Of a DNA stretch of 64,000 nt, positions 52,191 to 60,417 are shown piece after piece. The notes under the pieces were generated by a model. It was not told the origin of the DNA. It saw only the letters and a program-made list of their open reading frames with translations, and ran no database searches. Source of the DNA: JAJDTT01 sp022827025 (GTDB lineage: Bacteria > Acidobacteriota > UBA6911 > RPQK01 > JAJDTT01); assembly GCA_965203535.1 (NCBI GenBank), contig OZ241897.1, forward strand, positions 1,984,001 to 2,048,000, given 5' to 3'. Made by a program: the position numbers and the translations under genes. How positions within the stretch are numbered: the first letter of the stretch is position 1; the number at the start of each line of letters is the position of its first letter.

Positions 52191-52769
52191 GTGCTTCTGG
52201 TCGTCGGGTTGGGCAATCCGGGCCGCCGGTACGCAGCGACCCGACACAACGCGGGGTTCATGCTGGTCGACCGCCTGGCGGATTTGAGCGCTGGCCGGTT
52301 CGTTCCCGCAGCCGGCCAGTCGCGAGTCTGCCGGGTCGAGCGTGAGAGCGGATCGCTGATTCTGGCAAAACCGCAGACCTACATGAATCTCAGCGGTATA
52401 GCGGTTCGCTCGTTGCTGGTTCACTACGGCGCCGATCCTGAAGAGCTCCTTGTCGTCTACGACGAGGTCCAGTTGCCCTTGGGGCGATTGCGGGTCCGGC
52501 GTTCGGGGAGCTCGGGTGGACAGAAGGGCATGGAATCGATCATTCGGATGTTGGGAACAAAACTGGTTCCCCGGCTGCGAATCGGAGTGGGCGGCGACGC
52601 GGTGGAAGGCGATCTGACCGATTATCTGCTCTCCCCCTTCTCCGGAGATGAGCGGCGGCGGCTGGACTCCGTGCTGGACCGTGCGGTTCTGGCCGTCGAC
52701 ACGATTATGACCCAGGGCCATTTGCGGGCCATGGACCTGGTCAATGGTTGGAGGCTCTCCGGCCACTGA
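52191..52769 (+). CDS. pth: Peptidyl-tRNA hydrolase
   Basis: A 192-residue enzyme that recycles peptidyl-tRNA. The N-terminal VVGLGNPGRRYAATRHNAGF holds the conserved Asn and catalytic His, LAKPQTYMNLSG the second Asn region, and VVYDEVQLPLGRLRVRRSG the conserved Asp. The start is a GTG with GGAG upstream, five bases after the bL25 gene stop, so translation is probably coupled. Size matches E. coli Pth (194). Confidence 0.95.
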   Translation: MLLVVGLGNPGRRYAATRHNAGFMLVDRLADLSAGRFVPAAGQSRVCRVERESGSLILAKPQTYMNLSGIAVRSLLVHYGADPEELLVVYDEVQLPLGRLRVRRSGSSGGQKGMESIIRMLGTKLVPRLRIGVGGDAVEGDLTDYLLSPFSGDERRRLDSVLDRAVLAVDTIMTQGHLRAMDLVNGWRLSGH

Positions 52770-52788
52770 ACTGAAAGGTGGGTTTTCG

Positions 52789-54828
52789 ATGGTCTATGCG
52801 AACTTTCTCTCTGCTGGAGAACTGGTCCCCGCGGTGGGCGCGGTGGCCTTGGCCGGGCTCCTTGCAGCCGGCTTGATCTACCGGTTCATCAGCAAGATAG
52901 ACATTCAGAACAAGACGATGCGCCGCATCTCCGACGCCATCCATGACGGAGCCATGGTGTTTCTGCGCCGGGAATACGGGATTCTGGCCATCTTTGTCGT
53001 GGTGGTCTTCCTCCTGCTCTGGTGGAGTCTTTCGGCGGGTACCGGAATGGCCTTCCTGGCCGGAGCTTTCCTCTCCATGATCGCCGGTTTCTTCGGCATG
53101 AAGGCGGCGACCCGCGCCAACGTCCGAACCACCCAGGCCGCCTCCGTTTCCGGAATCGGCGACGCCCTGAACGTGGCCTTCTCCGGAGGAGCCGTGATGG
53201 GGCTCTCGGTCGCCAGCCTGGGCATGTTGGGAATCTGCATCGCCTACCTGCTCTACAGCAACGGCTTCATTACCGAGCGCGACATCAACGGTTTCGCCAT
53301 GGGCGCCAGTTCCATCGCCCTTTTCGCCAGAGTGGGAGGCGGAATCTATACCAAGACGGCGGACGTGGGAGCCGACCTGGTGGGCAAGGTGGAAGCGGGA
53401 ATTCCCGAGGACGACCCGAGAAACCCGGCCACCATCGCCGACAACGTGGGCGATTGCGTCGGCGACACGGCCGGCATGGGCGCGGACATTTTCGAGAGTT
53501 ACGTCGGCTCGGTGATCGCCACGATCGCCATCGCAGCGGCCGGGACCAGTCAGATACTCATCATCGGGGACGCCGAGAAGAGCCGTTACATGCTGTTTCC
53601 CCTGGTGGTCATCGCCATCGGCCTGATCGCCTCCCTCATCGGCGTGGTCTCCATTCGGGTGCTCCGCAATCTCAGCCCGGCTGCCGTGCTCCGCAATGCC
53701 ACGTACGTGAGCGCCCTGCTCCTCCTGGCAGGGACCTGGTTCGCGGTACGCACACTGGATCTCGAGTCGGGCGTCTTCTATGCGGTCCTGCTGGGGGCCG
53801 CCGCGGGAGTCCTCATCGGATTGCTTACCGAGTGGTACACCTCGGGCAATCCGGTCCGGCGCATCGCCGAATCGTGCAAAACCGGCGTCGCCACCAACAT
53901 CATCTCGGGCCTTGCCGTGGGGATGGAGTCGACGGCCCTCCCCATACTGACCATCGCCGGGACCATCCTCGTCGCCTACAACTTCGCCGGCCTCTACGGC
54001 ATCGGGATCGCCGCGGTGGGCATGCTGGCGACGGTGGGTGTGACCATGTCGGTCGACGCCTACGGTCCCATTGCGGACAATGCCGGCGGGATTTCCGAGA
54101 TGAGCGGCCTGGGGCCCGACGTCCGGAAGATCACCGACAGCCTGGACTCCCTGGGCAACACCACCGCCGCCATCGGCAAGGGGTTCGCCATCGGCTCGGC
54201 GGCGCTCACCGCTCTGGCGCTGTTTTCGGCCTATTCCCAGACCGTGGCCCAGAGTCTGCCCGGCAAGCAGCTTCAACTGGATCTCATCGATCCCCGGGTC
54301 GTAGTCGGCTTCTTCATCGGGGGAGCCCTTCCCTTCTTCATCGGGAACCTCACCATGTCCTCGGTGGGACGCGCGGCCTTCAAGATGGTGGAGGAGGTGC
54401 GGCGCCAGTTCCGGGAGATTCCGGGACTCATGGAGGGCGAGGCCGAGCCCGACACGACCCGGTGCATCGATATCTCCACCCGGGCGGCTCTGAAGGAGAT
54501 GGTGGCTCCGGGCATCACCGCCGTGGCGGCCCCGGTCATCGTCGGTTTCGTGCTGGGACCCCATTCTCTGGGGGGAATGCTGGCCGGGTCGATGCTGGTG
54601 GGCGTGCTGCTGGCGCTCTTCATGGCCAACGCGGGAGGCGCCTGGGACAACGCCAAGAAGATGATCGAGGAGGGCATCCTGGGAGGCAAGGGTTCTGACG
54701 CCCACAAGGCGGCCGTGGTGGGAGACACCGTGGGGGACCCGTTCAAGGACACGAGCGGTCCGTCCATGAACATCCTGGTGAAGCTCATGTCCATCGTCGC
54801 GCTGGTGATCGCACCGCTGCTGGTATAG
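52789..54828 (+). CDS. hppA: Membrane-bound proton/sodium-pumping pyrophosphatase
   Basis: A 679-residue protein with about sixteen transmembrane helices. The PPi-binding site is intact: GGGIYTKTADVGADLVGKVE, EDDPRNPATIADNVGDCVGD, and near the C-terminus GDTVGDPFKDTSGPSMN. The segment LGNTTAAIGKGFAIGSAAL has Ala where potassium-independent enzymes carry Lys, so by family rules it should be potassium-dependent; whether it pumps protons or sodium is undecided. AAGGTGG precedes the ATG. It lies 19 bases after pth and ends at a hairpin. Confidence 0.95.
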   Translation: MVYANFLSAGELVPAVGAVALAGLLAAGLIYRFISKIDIQNKTMRRISDAIHDGAMVFLRREYGILAIFVVVVFLLLWWSLSAGTGMAFLAGAFLSMIAGFFGMKAATRANVRTTQAASVSGIGDALNVAFSGGAVMGLSVASLGMLGICIAYLLYSNGFITERDINGFAMGASSIALFARVGGGIYTKTADVGADLVGKVEAGIPEDDPRNPATIADNVGDCVGDTAGMGADIFESYVGSVIATIAIAAAGTSQILIIGDAEKSRYMLFPLVVIAIGLIASLIGVVSIRVLRNLSPAAVLRNATYVSALLLLAGTWFAVRTLDLESGVFYAVLLGAAAGVLIGLLTEWYTSGNPVRRIAESCKTGVATNIISGLAVGMESTALPILTIAGTILVAYNFAGLYGIGIAAVGMLATVGVTMSVDAYGPIADNAGGISEMSGLGPDVRKITDSLDSLGNTTAAIGKGFAIGSAALTALALFSAYSQTVAQSLPGKQLQLDLIDPRVVVGFFIGGALPFFIGNLTMSSVGRAAFKMVEEVRRQFREIPGLMEGEAEPDTTRCIDISTRAALKEMVAPGITAVAAPVIVGFVLGPHSLGGMLAGSMLVGVLLALFMANAGGAWDNAKKMIEEGILGGKGSDAHKAAVVGDTVGDPFKDTSGPSMNILVKLMSIVALVIAPLLV

Positions 54829-54861
54829 CAGCCCGGACCCGGTGAACCTGGTCCCAGGCTG
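54829..54861 (+). terminator. Hairpin after hppA
   Basis: CAGCCCGGACC (54829-54839) pairs imperfectly with GGTCCCAGGCTG (54850-54861) directly after the hppA stop. There is no T-run, so intrinsic termination is uncertain. Confidence 0.35.
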
Positions 54862-54883
54862 TCAGCAGAGACGGGCGCTGTGC

Positions 54884-54889
54884 TACACT
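54884..54889 (+). promoter_or_regulatory. Extended -10 box of the rpsF operon
   Basis: TACACT preceded by TGC lies 50 bases before the rpsF start. No good -35 is seen. A start site six to eight bases on would place the leader hairpin at the 5' end of the transcript. Confidence 0.45.
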
Positions 54890-54898
54890 GAGCAACTT

Positions 54899-54922
54899 CC
54901 GAAAATGTGGTTTCGGACCACA
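54899..54922 (+). promoter_or_regulatory. Candidate rpsF leader switch
   Basis: CCGAAA (54899-54904) pairs with TTTCGG (54911-54916), while TGTGG in the loop (54906-54910) can pair with CCACA (54918-54922); the two hairpins exclude each other. Leaders of rpsF in several phyla bind S6:S18 through a structured CCG-containing hairpin. Assignment to that class is an inference. Confidence 0.35.
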
Positions 54923-54939
54923 GAGGATCGAGCAGACGA

Positions 54940-55338
54940 ATGAGGGAATACGAGGCGATTTTCATACTGGCTCCAACGCTGGACGAGGAGCAGACCCAGG
55001 CCATCATCGACAGCCTCCGGCAGGCCGCCGAGGAACGCGGGGCGAAGGTGGCCAATGTGGACCGCTGGGGCCGCCGGCGCCTGGCCTTTCCGGTCAAGAA
55101 ACACACCGACGGTCAATACGTCATTTTCACCTTGCTGGCGGACACCAACGTCGCGGTGCGTGAACTGGAACGCCGGGTCAGGGTCAGCGACTCCATCATC
55201 CGTTTCCTCGCCATTCGCGTCGACTTGGAGCGTAAGCGCGCCGAAGGCAGAAAGAGGAGAAAAGAACGACGCAAGACCGAGCCGGAGGCCCCCGCGCCGG
55301 CCCCAGGTTCCGCGTCCCGGGAAGCGAGCCATGCCTAG
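54940..55338 (+). CDS. rpsF: 30S ribosomal protein bS6
   Basis: A 132-residue protein beginning MREYEAIFILAPTLDEEQTQ, with WGRRRLAFPVKKHTDGQYV and a basic then Ala/Pro-rich C-terminal extension beyond the usual core of about 95 residues. It forms a dimer with bS18 on the 30S platform. The ATG is chosen to match the conserved N-terminus; an in-frame GTG at 54907 would overlap the leader hairpin. The gene overlaps rpsR by eight bases. Confidence 0.95.
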   Translation: MREYEAIFILAPTLDEEQTQAIIDSLRQAAEERGAKVANVDRWGRRRLAFPVKKHTDGQYVIFTLLADTNVAVRELERRVRVSDSIIRFLAIRVDLERKRAEGRKRRKERRKTEPEAPAPAPGSASREASHA

Positions 55339-55543
55339 AAGACGCAGGTATTGCAAGTTCTGCGCCGACAAGATGGAATACATCGATTTCAAAGATGTGC
55401 GGATACTGAATCAGTACGTGCAGGAGCGGGCCAAGATTTCTCCCCGCAGGCTCAGCGGCGTCTGTGCGCCGTGTCAGCGCAAGTTGAAGCGGGCCGTGAA
55501 GCGGGCTCGCCACCTGGCCCTCCTTCCCTACGTCTCGGACTGA
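55331..55543 (+). CDS. rpsR: 30S ribosomal protein bS18
   Basis: A 70-residue basic protein with the conserved core KDVRILNQYVQERAKISPRR. Four cysteines in two CxxC pairs (YCKFC, VCAPC) indicate the zinc-binding form. Its start lies inside the end of rpsF, so translation is coupled. No separate ribosome-binding site is needed or visible. Confidence 0.95.
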   Translation: MPRRRRYCKFCADKMEYIDFKDVRILNQYVQERAKISPRRLSGVCAPCQRKLKRAVKRARHLALLPYVSD

Positions 55544-55579
55544 TCTCCACCCACTGTTTTTCCGCTGAGGGGCACGACC

Positions 55580-56155
55580 ATGGAACTGATTCTGGTGGGA
55601 GACGTCGAGCATCTCGGGCGGCGCGGCGATGTGGTTCGCGTGGCCAATGGCTACGGACGAAACTACCTGCTGCCCAAGGGGCTGGCGCTGCTCTCGAATC
55701 CGGCCAACCGCAAGCTGGTGGAATCGCAAAGGCTGGCCCAGGCGCGAAGGGAGGCCAAGCATAAGGCAGAGGCCGAACTCCTGGCCGAAGAATTCTCGCG
55801 CCGCCACGCGGTGCTGAGCCGGCGGGCGGGCGACACGGGAGTGCTGTTCGGCTCGGTGACATCGAGGGACGTCTCCGACCTGCTCTCCGCCAACGGGATC
55901 GAAGTGGATCGCCGCAAGATCCTGCTGGAGCAACCCATCAAGAGCATCGGCAACTACCGGTTGGACATCCGCTGTCACGCCGAGGTCACGGCCCAACTCC
56001 TGGTCTCCATCGTTCCGGAGGAAGACGATCCGGTGCAGCGGCTGAAACTGCAGGATGACGCGTCCAACCGGTTGGTGGCCGAGTTGGAGTTCCTGGTGGA
56101 CGAGATCAAAGGAGCCCAGATCGAAACTCCCGATTCGGAGGCCCGTGAACAATAG
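55580..56155 (+). CDS. rplI: 50S ribosomal protein bL9
   Basis: A 191-residue protein with the N-terminal rRNA-binding signature GRRGDVVRVANGYGRNYLLP, a long connecting helix and the C-terminal domain. It is about 40 residues longer than E. coli L9; the extra sequence is an acidic C-terminal tail (ELEFLVDEIKGAQIETPDSE). GAGGGG precedes the ATG. It completes the rpsF-rpsR-rplI operon; a 162-bp repeat starts seven bases after the stop. Confidence 0.95.
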   Translation: MELILVGDVEHLGRRGDVVRVANGYGRNYLLPKGLALLSNPANRKLVESQRLAQARREAKHKAEAELLAEEFSRRHAVLSRRAGDTGVLFGSVTSRDVSDLLSANGIEVDRRKILLEQPIKSIGNYRLDIRCHAEVTAQLLVSIVPEEDDPVQRLKLQDDASNRLVAELEFLVDEIKGAQIETPDSEAREQ

Positions 56156-56162
56156 ACTTCCT

Positions 56163-56324
56163 TGGAGTCTGCGCGGTAGAAATGATCGTAGCGAGAAAGT
56201 GGAGAATCGAGGCCAGATTTTCACGATTTTGAGGTGCATAGTTGTTCTATTCGCCGAGAAATCGGGGAAATATGGACCGATTCTACGCTTTCGCAGTAGA
56301 TTAATTTCTGCCGCGCAGGCTCCT
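56163..56324 (+). repeat. 162-bp inverted-end repeat, copy 4
   Basis: A full copy between rplI and dnaB, in the same orientation as copy 3, with only about three differences from copy 1. The central hairpin is TTCGCCGA (56250-56257), GAAA loop (56258-56261), TCGGGGAA (56262-56269). The flanks are TT and TG rather than TA. The folding strand matches both neighbouring genes. Confidence 0.9.
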
Positions 56325-56398
56325 GGTCCACGCCAGCCGTGACAACAGCGTCGGTCTGGTTGGCGAACTCCCGCATTTTGTCCTGGCTCCCATACCCA

Positions 56399-56404
56399 TA
56401 TAAT
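56399..56404 (+). promoter_or_regulatory. dnaB -10 box
   Basis: A perfect TATAAT ends eight bases before the dnaB ATG, with TTTGTC 16 bases upstream of it as a possible -35. A start site at the normal distance would give a leader of zero to two bases. Confidence 0.55.
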
Positions 56405-56412
56405 CGGGGCAC

Positions 56413-57819
56413 ATGAATTCCTCCACCCTGGAGAAGACGCTCCCCCACAGCGCCGAAGCGGAACGAGCCGTCCTGGGCGCAGTGCTCCTGGACAATCGGG
56501 TATTCGACCAGGCCGCCGAGTTGCTGGTCGGCGAAGACTTCTACCTGGAAAGCCACCGCCGCATCTTCGACACCATCGTCTCCCTGGCCGGAGCCTCCAG
56601 GGCCATCGACATCCTGACCTTGCGGGAAGAATTGACGCGGCGGACCGACCTGGAAGCGGTGGGGGGCGTTGCCTATATCGCCTCCCTGGTGGACGGCGTT
56701 CCACGTGTCGCCAACATCAAACACTACGCGCGCATCGTCAAGGAGAAGGCCATCCTTCGAAAGCTGGTCCACTCCGCCAACGACATTCTGAACCGCAGCT
56801 TTTCCGACGAGGAGGATCCCGAACACCTCTTGAACGAGGCGGAGCAGGCCATATTCCAGATCGGCCACGAGAAATACCGCACCGGATTCTCCCCTCTCCG
56901 GGAACTCCTTGCTCCAGCCTTCCAGCACGTGGAGCGGCTAAGCAAGCACAAGGGGGTGGTTACCGGGGTCGCCACGGGGTTCACACAGTTGGATCAGATG
57001 CTGTCCGGTCTGCAGGACTCCGATCTCATCATCATCGCGGCGCGGCCCGGCCTCGGAAAGACCAGTCTGGCACTGAATATCGCCCAGTATGTGACGGTCA
57101 AGGAACAAAAGGTGGCCGGCGTGTTCAGCCTTGAGATGTCTTCACTACAGCTGGCCCTGAGGCTGCTCTGCGCCGAGGCCCGCGTCGACAGCCACCGGAT
57201 GCGCTCCGGCCGCCTTTCCAAGCAGGAATGGACCGACATGGCCGCGGCGCTGAGCCGCCTCTCCGAGGCTCGGCTGTTCATCGACGACACCCCCGGCATT
57301 TCCCTGTTCGAGATGCGTTCCAAGGCCCGGCGGCTGAGGTCGGAGCAAAAGGGACTGGATCTGCTCATCGTGGACTATCTCCAATTGATGTCCGGAGAGG
57401 TCTCCGGGCGCCGCCGGCACGAGAACCGGCAGCAGGAGATTTCCTCCATCAGCCGGTCTCTGAAGGCTCTTGCCAAGGAGCTGAACGTGCCTCTGATCGC
57501 CATCTCGCAGTTGAGCCGGGCGCCGGACCAGAGACGCGGGAAACACCGTCCTCAACTCTCGGACCTGCGAGAGTCCGGTTCCATCGAACAGGACGCCGAC
57601 GTGGTCCTATTCATATACCGGGAGTCCTACTACAAGAAAGACGAGGACGTGGACGTGGACGAGGAAGATCTTTATACGGAGATCATCATCGGAAAACAGC
57701 GCAATGGACCCACCGGCACCGTGAAGCTGGTATTCGTCGAAAAGTTCACGCGGTTCTATCCTCCGGAAAAGGCCTTGAGCGGGAACGAGCCTGCCGGACC
57801 GGATGCGACGCCTTTTTAG
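56413..57819 (+). CDS. dnaB: Replicative DNA helicase
   Basis: A 468-residue hexameric helicase. The N-terminal domain (about 1-110) begins LPHSAEAERAVLGAVLLDN. The RecA-like C-terminal domain has Walker A (IIAARPGLGKTSLALN), Walker B (LLIVDYLQLMSG), VPLIAISQLSRAPDQR and the arginine-finger region (EQDADVVLFIYRESYY). No intein is present. It follows the rpsF-rplI operon after a 162-bp repeat and has its own TATAAT box. Confidence 0.97.
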   Translation: MNSSTLEKTLPHSAEAERAVLGAVLLDNRVFDQAAELLVGEDFYLESHRRIFDTIVSLAGASRAIDILTLREELTRRTDLEAVGGVAYIASLVDGVPRVANIKHYARIVKEKAILRKLVHSANDILNRSFSDEEDPEHLLNEAEQAIFQIGHEKYRTGFSPLRELLAPAFQHVERLSKHKGVVTGVATGFTQLDQMLSGLQDSDLIIIAARPGLGKTSLALNIAQYVTVKEQKVAGVFSLEMSSLQLALRLLCAEARVDSHRMRSGRLSKQEWTDMAAALSRLSEARLFIDDTPGISLFEMRSKARRLRSEQKGLDLLIVDYLQLMSGEVSGRRRHENRQQEISSISRSLKALAKELNVPLIAISQLSRAPDQRRGKHRPQLSDLRESGSIEQDADVVLFIYRESYYKKDEDVDVDEEDLYTEIIIGKQRNGPTGTVKLVFVEKFTRFYPPEKALSGNEPAGPDATPF

Positions 57820-57833
57820 CCACGGGTTGCTGT

Positions 57834-57839
57834 TAGAAT
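57834..57839 (+). promoter_or_regulatory. radA -10-like box
   Basis: TAGAAT ends seven bases before the radA ATG, and no Shine-Dalgarno sequence lies between. No clear -35 is visible, so this is a candidate only. Confidence 0.4.
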
Positions 57840-57846
57840 TCCCGCA

Positions 57847-59214
57847 ATGGCCCCAGCCCCTCTCAAGCGCTTGCACGTCTGCAGCAAGTGCGGCTTCAAG
57901 AGTCCCAAGTGGTTCGGCCGTTGCCCCTCCTGCGGTGACTGGAACGCCCTGGTAGAGGGAAAGGCTTCATCTTCGGGCAAATCCAGACCAGCCGTTCCGG
58001 CGCACGCGTACGCGGAGATTCAGGGCAGCGGGCTCCAACGAATCACCACGGGCAACCCGGAGGTCGACCGGACCCTGGGTGGCGGAATCGTGCCCGGTTC
58101 CCTGATCCTGTTGGGAGGAGAGCCGGGAATCGGGAAATCGACCCTCCTGCTTCAGGTGGCCGAGAGCCTCTCGAACCAGAACCGTCCCGTCCTCTACGTG
58201 GCGGGTGAGGAGTCCGTCGAGCAGATTCGCCTGCGCGGAGACCGGTTGGAGGTCCAGGGGAAGCGGCTCTACCTGTTGGGAGAGACCTGTCTGGAGCGGA
58301 TCCTGGAGCAGATCGAGAGCCTCCGTCCGTCGGTGGTGATCGTGGACTCGATCCAGACCATGTTCAGCGAGGCCACCGAATCCATCCCGGGAAGCGTCAG
58401 CCAGATACGGGACTGCGCCGCCGAGCTTCTGGTCTTCGCCAAGCGGGAAGGCGTTCCGGTCCTTCTCATCGGGCACATCACCAAAGACGGGGCTCTGGCG
58501 GGACCCAAGGCGCTGGAGCACATTGTGGACGTGGTGCTCTATTTCGAGGGGACTCGTCACCGGAACGAAAAGATCGTCCGCGCGGTCAAGAACCGATTCG
58601 GTCCGTCCAACGAGCTGGGCATCTTCGAAATGTCCAGCCGGGGACTTCGCTGTGTCGAGAATCCGTCCCGGCTGTTCCTGTCCCAGCGCAGCGAGCGGGT
58701 TTCGGGATCCGCCGTCACCTGCACCATGGAGGGTTCAAGGCCGGTTCTCGTGGAGGTCCAGGCTCTGGTCAGCCAAAGTGGCTTCAGCGCCGCCAGGCGA
58801 ATGACGGACGGAGTCGATGCCAACCGGGTGGCGCTGCTCCTGGCCATGCTGGAGAAGCGTCTGGGATTGGATCTTCTGGGCAGCGACGTCTACATCAATG
58901 TCGCCGGCGGTTTCTCCCTGACCGAGCCGGGAGTGGACCTGGCCATCGTTGCAGCCATCGTGTCGAGCCTGGGAAACCGCCCTCTGCCCGAATCGACGGT
59001 GGTCTTCGGAGAAGTCGGCCTCGCAGGCGAGATCCGGGCCGTCAGCTTCCCCCGCAACCGGGTCAAGGAAGCGTCGATGATGGGCTTCCGAAACCTGATC
59101 CTGCCCGCCAACAGCCTGCCCCTGAATGAGCCGGTTCGCGGGGTCTCCCTGCAAGGCGTGGCCACGGTCGGCGAGTGCCTCGAAGCAATCGCGCTCCCGG
59201 GAACCGGAACTTGA
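57847..59214 (+). CDS. radA: DNA repair protein RadA (Sms)
   Basis: A 455-residue protein with an N-terminal C4 zinc finger (CSKCG and CPSCG) and a RecA-like ATPase with Walker A (LGGEPGIGKSTLLLQ). The RadA-specific KNRFG motif (AVKNRFGPSNELGIFEM) follows, then a C-terminal Lon-like domain (VYINVAGGFSLTEPGVDLAI). RadA is a helicase that extends recombination intermediates. It lies 27 bases after dnaB. The ispD start overlaps its stop. Confidence 0.96.
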   Translation: MAPAPLKRLHVCSKCGFKSPKWFGRCPSCGDWNALVEGKASSSGKSRPAVPAHAYAEIQGSGLQRITTGNPEVDRTLGGGIVPGSLILLGGEPGIGKSTLLLQVAESLSNQNRPVLYVAGEESVEQIRLRGDRLEVQGKRLYLLGETCLERILEQIESLRPSVVIVDSIQTMFSEATESIPGSVSQIRDCAAELLVFAKREGVPVLLIGHITKDGALAGPKALEHIVDVVLYFEGTRHRNEKIVRAVKNRFGPSNELGIFEMSSRGLRCVENPSRLFLSQRSERVSGSAVTCTMEGSRPVLVEVQALVSQSGFSAARRMTDGVDANRVALLLAMLEKRLGLDLLGSDVYINVAGGFSLTEPGVDLAIVAAIVSSLGNRPLPESTVVFGEVGLAGEIRAVSFPRNRVKEASMMGFRNLILPANSLPLNEPVRGVSLQGVATVGECLEAIALPGTGT

Positions 59215-59855
59215 CCGGACTGGTCCTGGCGGCTGCCGGCAGTGGCTCCCGATTCAGCTCCCGGACTCCGAAGCAGTTCTTGAGGATGGGGGGCGAGCGC
59301 CTGTACCGCCTGGCCCTGGATCCCTTCCTGCCATTCCTGGACGAGGCGGTGATCCTGGTGCCGGACGAGTGGATCGAGACGGTCCGGCAGGAATTGTCGT
59401 TCCGCTCCGCCGGAGACAGGAAGTTGCGGGTGGCCCCGGGTGGCCGCCACCGTCAGGACACCGTGTCCCGGGGTCTCCAACTGCTCTCTCCTGGCGTGGA
59501 GATCGTCCTGGTCCACGATGCGGCCCGGCCCTACGTCGATGCCCGGCTGATTTCCCGGGTCATCCGGGCGGTCCAACGGGGGAACGCCGCGGTTCCCGTC
59601 CTGAAGATCCGGGATACGGTGAAGGAGGTGGTTTCGGGCAGGGTGGTGCGAACCCTCGAGCGTGAGCGCCTGGGCCTGGCTCAGACACCACAGGGATTTC
59701 CGGCCGCAGTCCTCAAGCAGGCCGTCCGGCAGGCGGGGCATGACCACTTCTACGGGACCGACGAAGCCTCCCTGGTGGAGCGCATCGGAGTGGAGGTCCA
59801 GGCGGTCGAGGGAGACCCCGCGAACCTCAAGGTCACATTCGAGGGGGATCTGTGA
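59211..59855 (+). CDS. ispD: 2-C-methyl-D-erythritol 4-phosphate cytidylyltransferase
   Basis: A 214-residue enzyme of the MEP pathway. The N-terminal GLVLAAAGSGSRFSSRTPKQ binds CTP, VLVHDAARPYVD and VPVLKIRDTVKEV follow, and RTPQGF-type QTPQGFPAAVL and GTDEASLVE complete the set. I chose TTG 59211, which overlaps the radA stop and places the conserved motif at the usual distance; GTG 59175 would add 12 residues. Together with ispE and ispF it gives three MEP steps in the window. Confidence 0.93.
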   Translation: MTGLVLAAAGSGSRFSSRTPKQFLRMGGERLYRLALDPFLPFLDEAVILVPDEWIETVRQELSFRSAGDRKLRVAPGGRHRQDTVSRGLQLLSPGVEIVLVHDAARPYVDARLISRVIRAVQRGNAAVPVLKIRDTVKEVVSGRVVRTLERERLGLAQTPQGFPAAVLKQAVRQAGHDHFYGTDEASLVERIGVEVQAVEGDPANLKVTFEGDL

Positions 59856-59919
59856 GCGTCCGCCCGGTTCCTGGCGGTTTGAGAACGGTTCCGGGGGAAC
59901 AACCGTACGGAGTGCGGAC

Positions 59920-60417
59920 ATGACGGATGGATTTCGTGTCGGCCTGGGATTCGACTTCCACCCTTTCGGCCAGGATCGGCGCCTGATGCTGGGCGGGGTC
60001 CGGATCCCGCACCCCGTGGGGTTGCGCGGGCACTCGGACGCCGACGCTCTGCTCCATGCGGTGACCGACGCCCTGCTGGGGGCCGCCGGACTCAGGGACA
60101 TCGGCGCCTGGTTTCCAGACACGGATCCGGCATACCGTGACAGCTCCAGTCTGATCTTTCTGGAGAAGGCGTATGAGCTGGTCCGGGGCAGGGGCTTCGC
60201 CGTCGTCAACCTGGACATCACCGTGCTGGCGGAAGCCCCCCGGATCCAGCCCCACGTGGAGGCCATGAAGGCCAATCTGGCGAGGGTTCTTGCGGTGGAG
60301 ACGGGACGGATCGGCCTCAAGGCGACCACAATGGAAGGTTGCGGCCCGATCGGCCGCCGCGAGGGGATCGCCGTTCAGGCGGTCGCCCTGCTGGGCCGAT
60401 CCGGCGGGGACAGGTGA
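59920..60417 (+). CDS. ispF: 2-C-methyl-D-erythritol 2,4-cyclodiphosphate synthase
   Basis: A 165-residue trimeric zinc enzyme. VGLGFDFHPF supplies the metal-binding DxH, GLRGHSDADALLHAVTDALL is the family signature, and GLKATTMEGCGPIGRREG closes the site. It follows ispD in the usual order, with 64 bases between. Its stop overlaps the ATG of the inositol monophosphatase gene (TGATG). Confidence 0.96.
   Translation: MTDGFRVGLGFDFHPFGQDRRLMLGGVRIPHPVGLRGHSDADALLHAVTDALLGAAGLRDIGAWFPDTDPAYRDSSSLIFLEKAYELVRGRGFAVVNLDITVLAEAPRIQPHVEAMKANLARVLAVETGRIGLKATTMEGCGPIGRREGIAVQAVALLGRSGGDR

Noticed and set aside
52741..54705. 654-residue antisense frame opposite hppA
   Set aside because: His/Gly/Asp-rich shadow of a conserved membrane protein gene.
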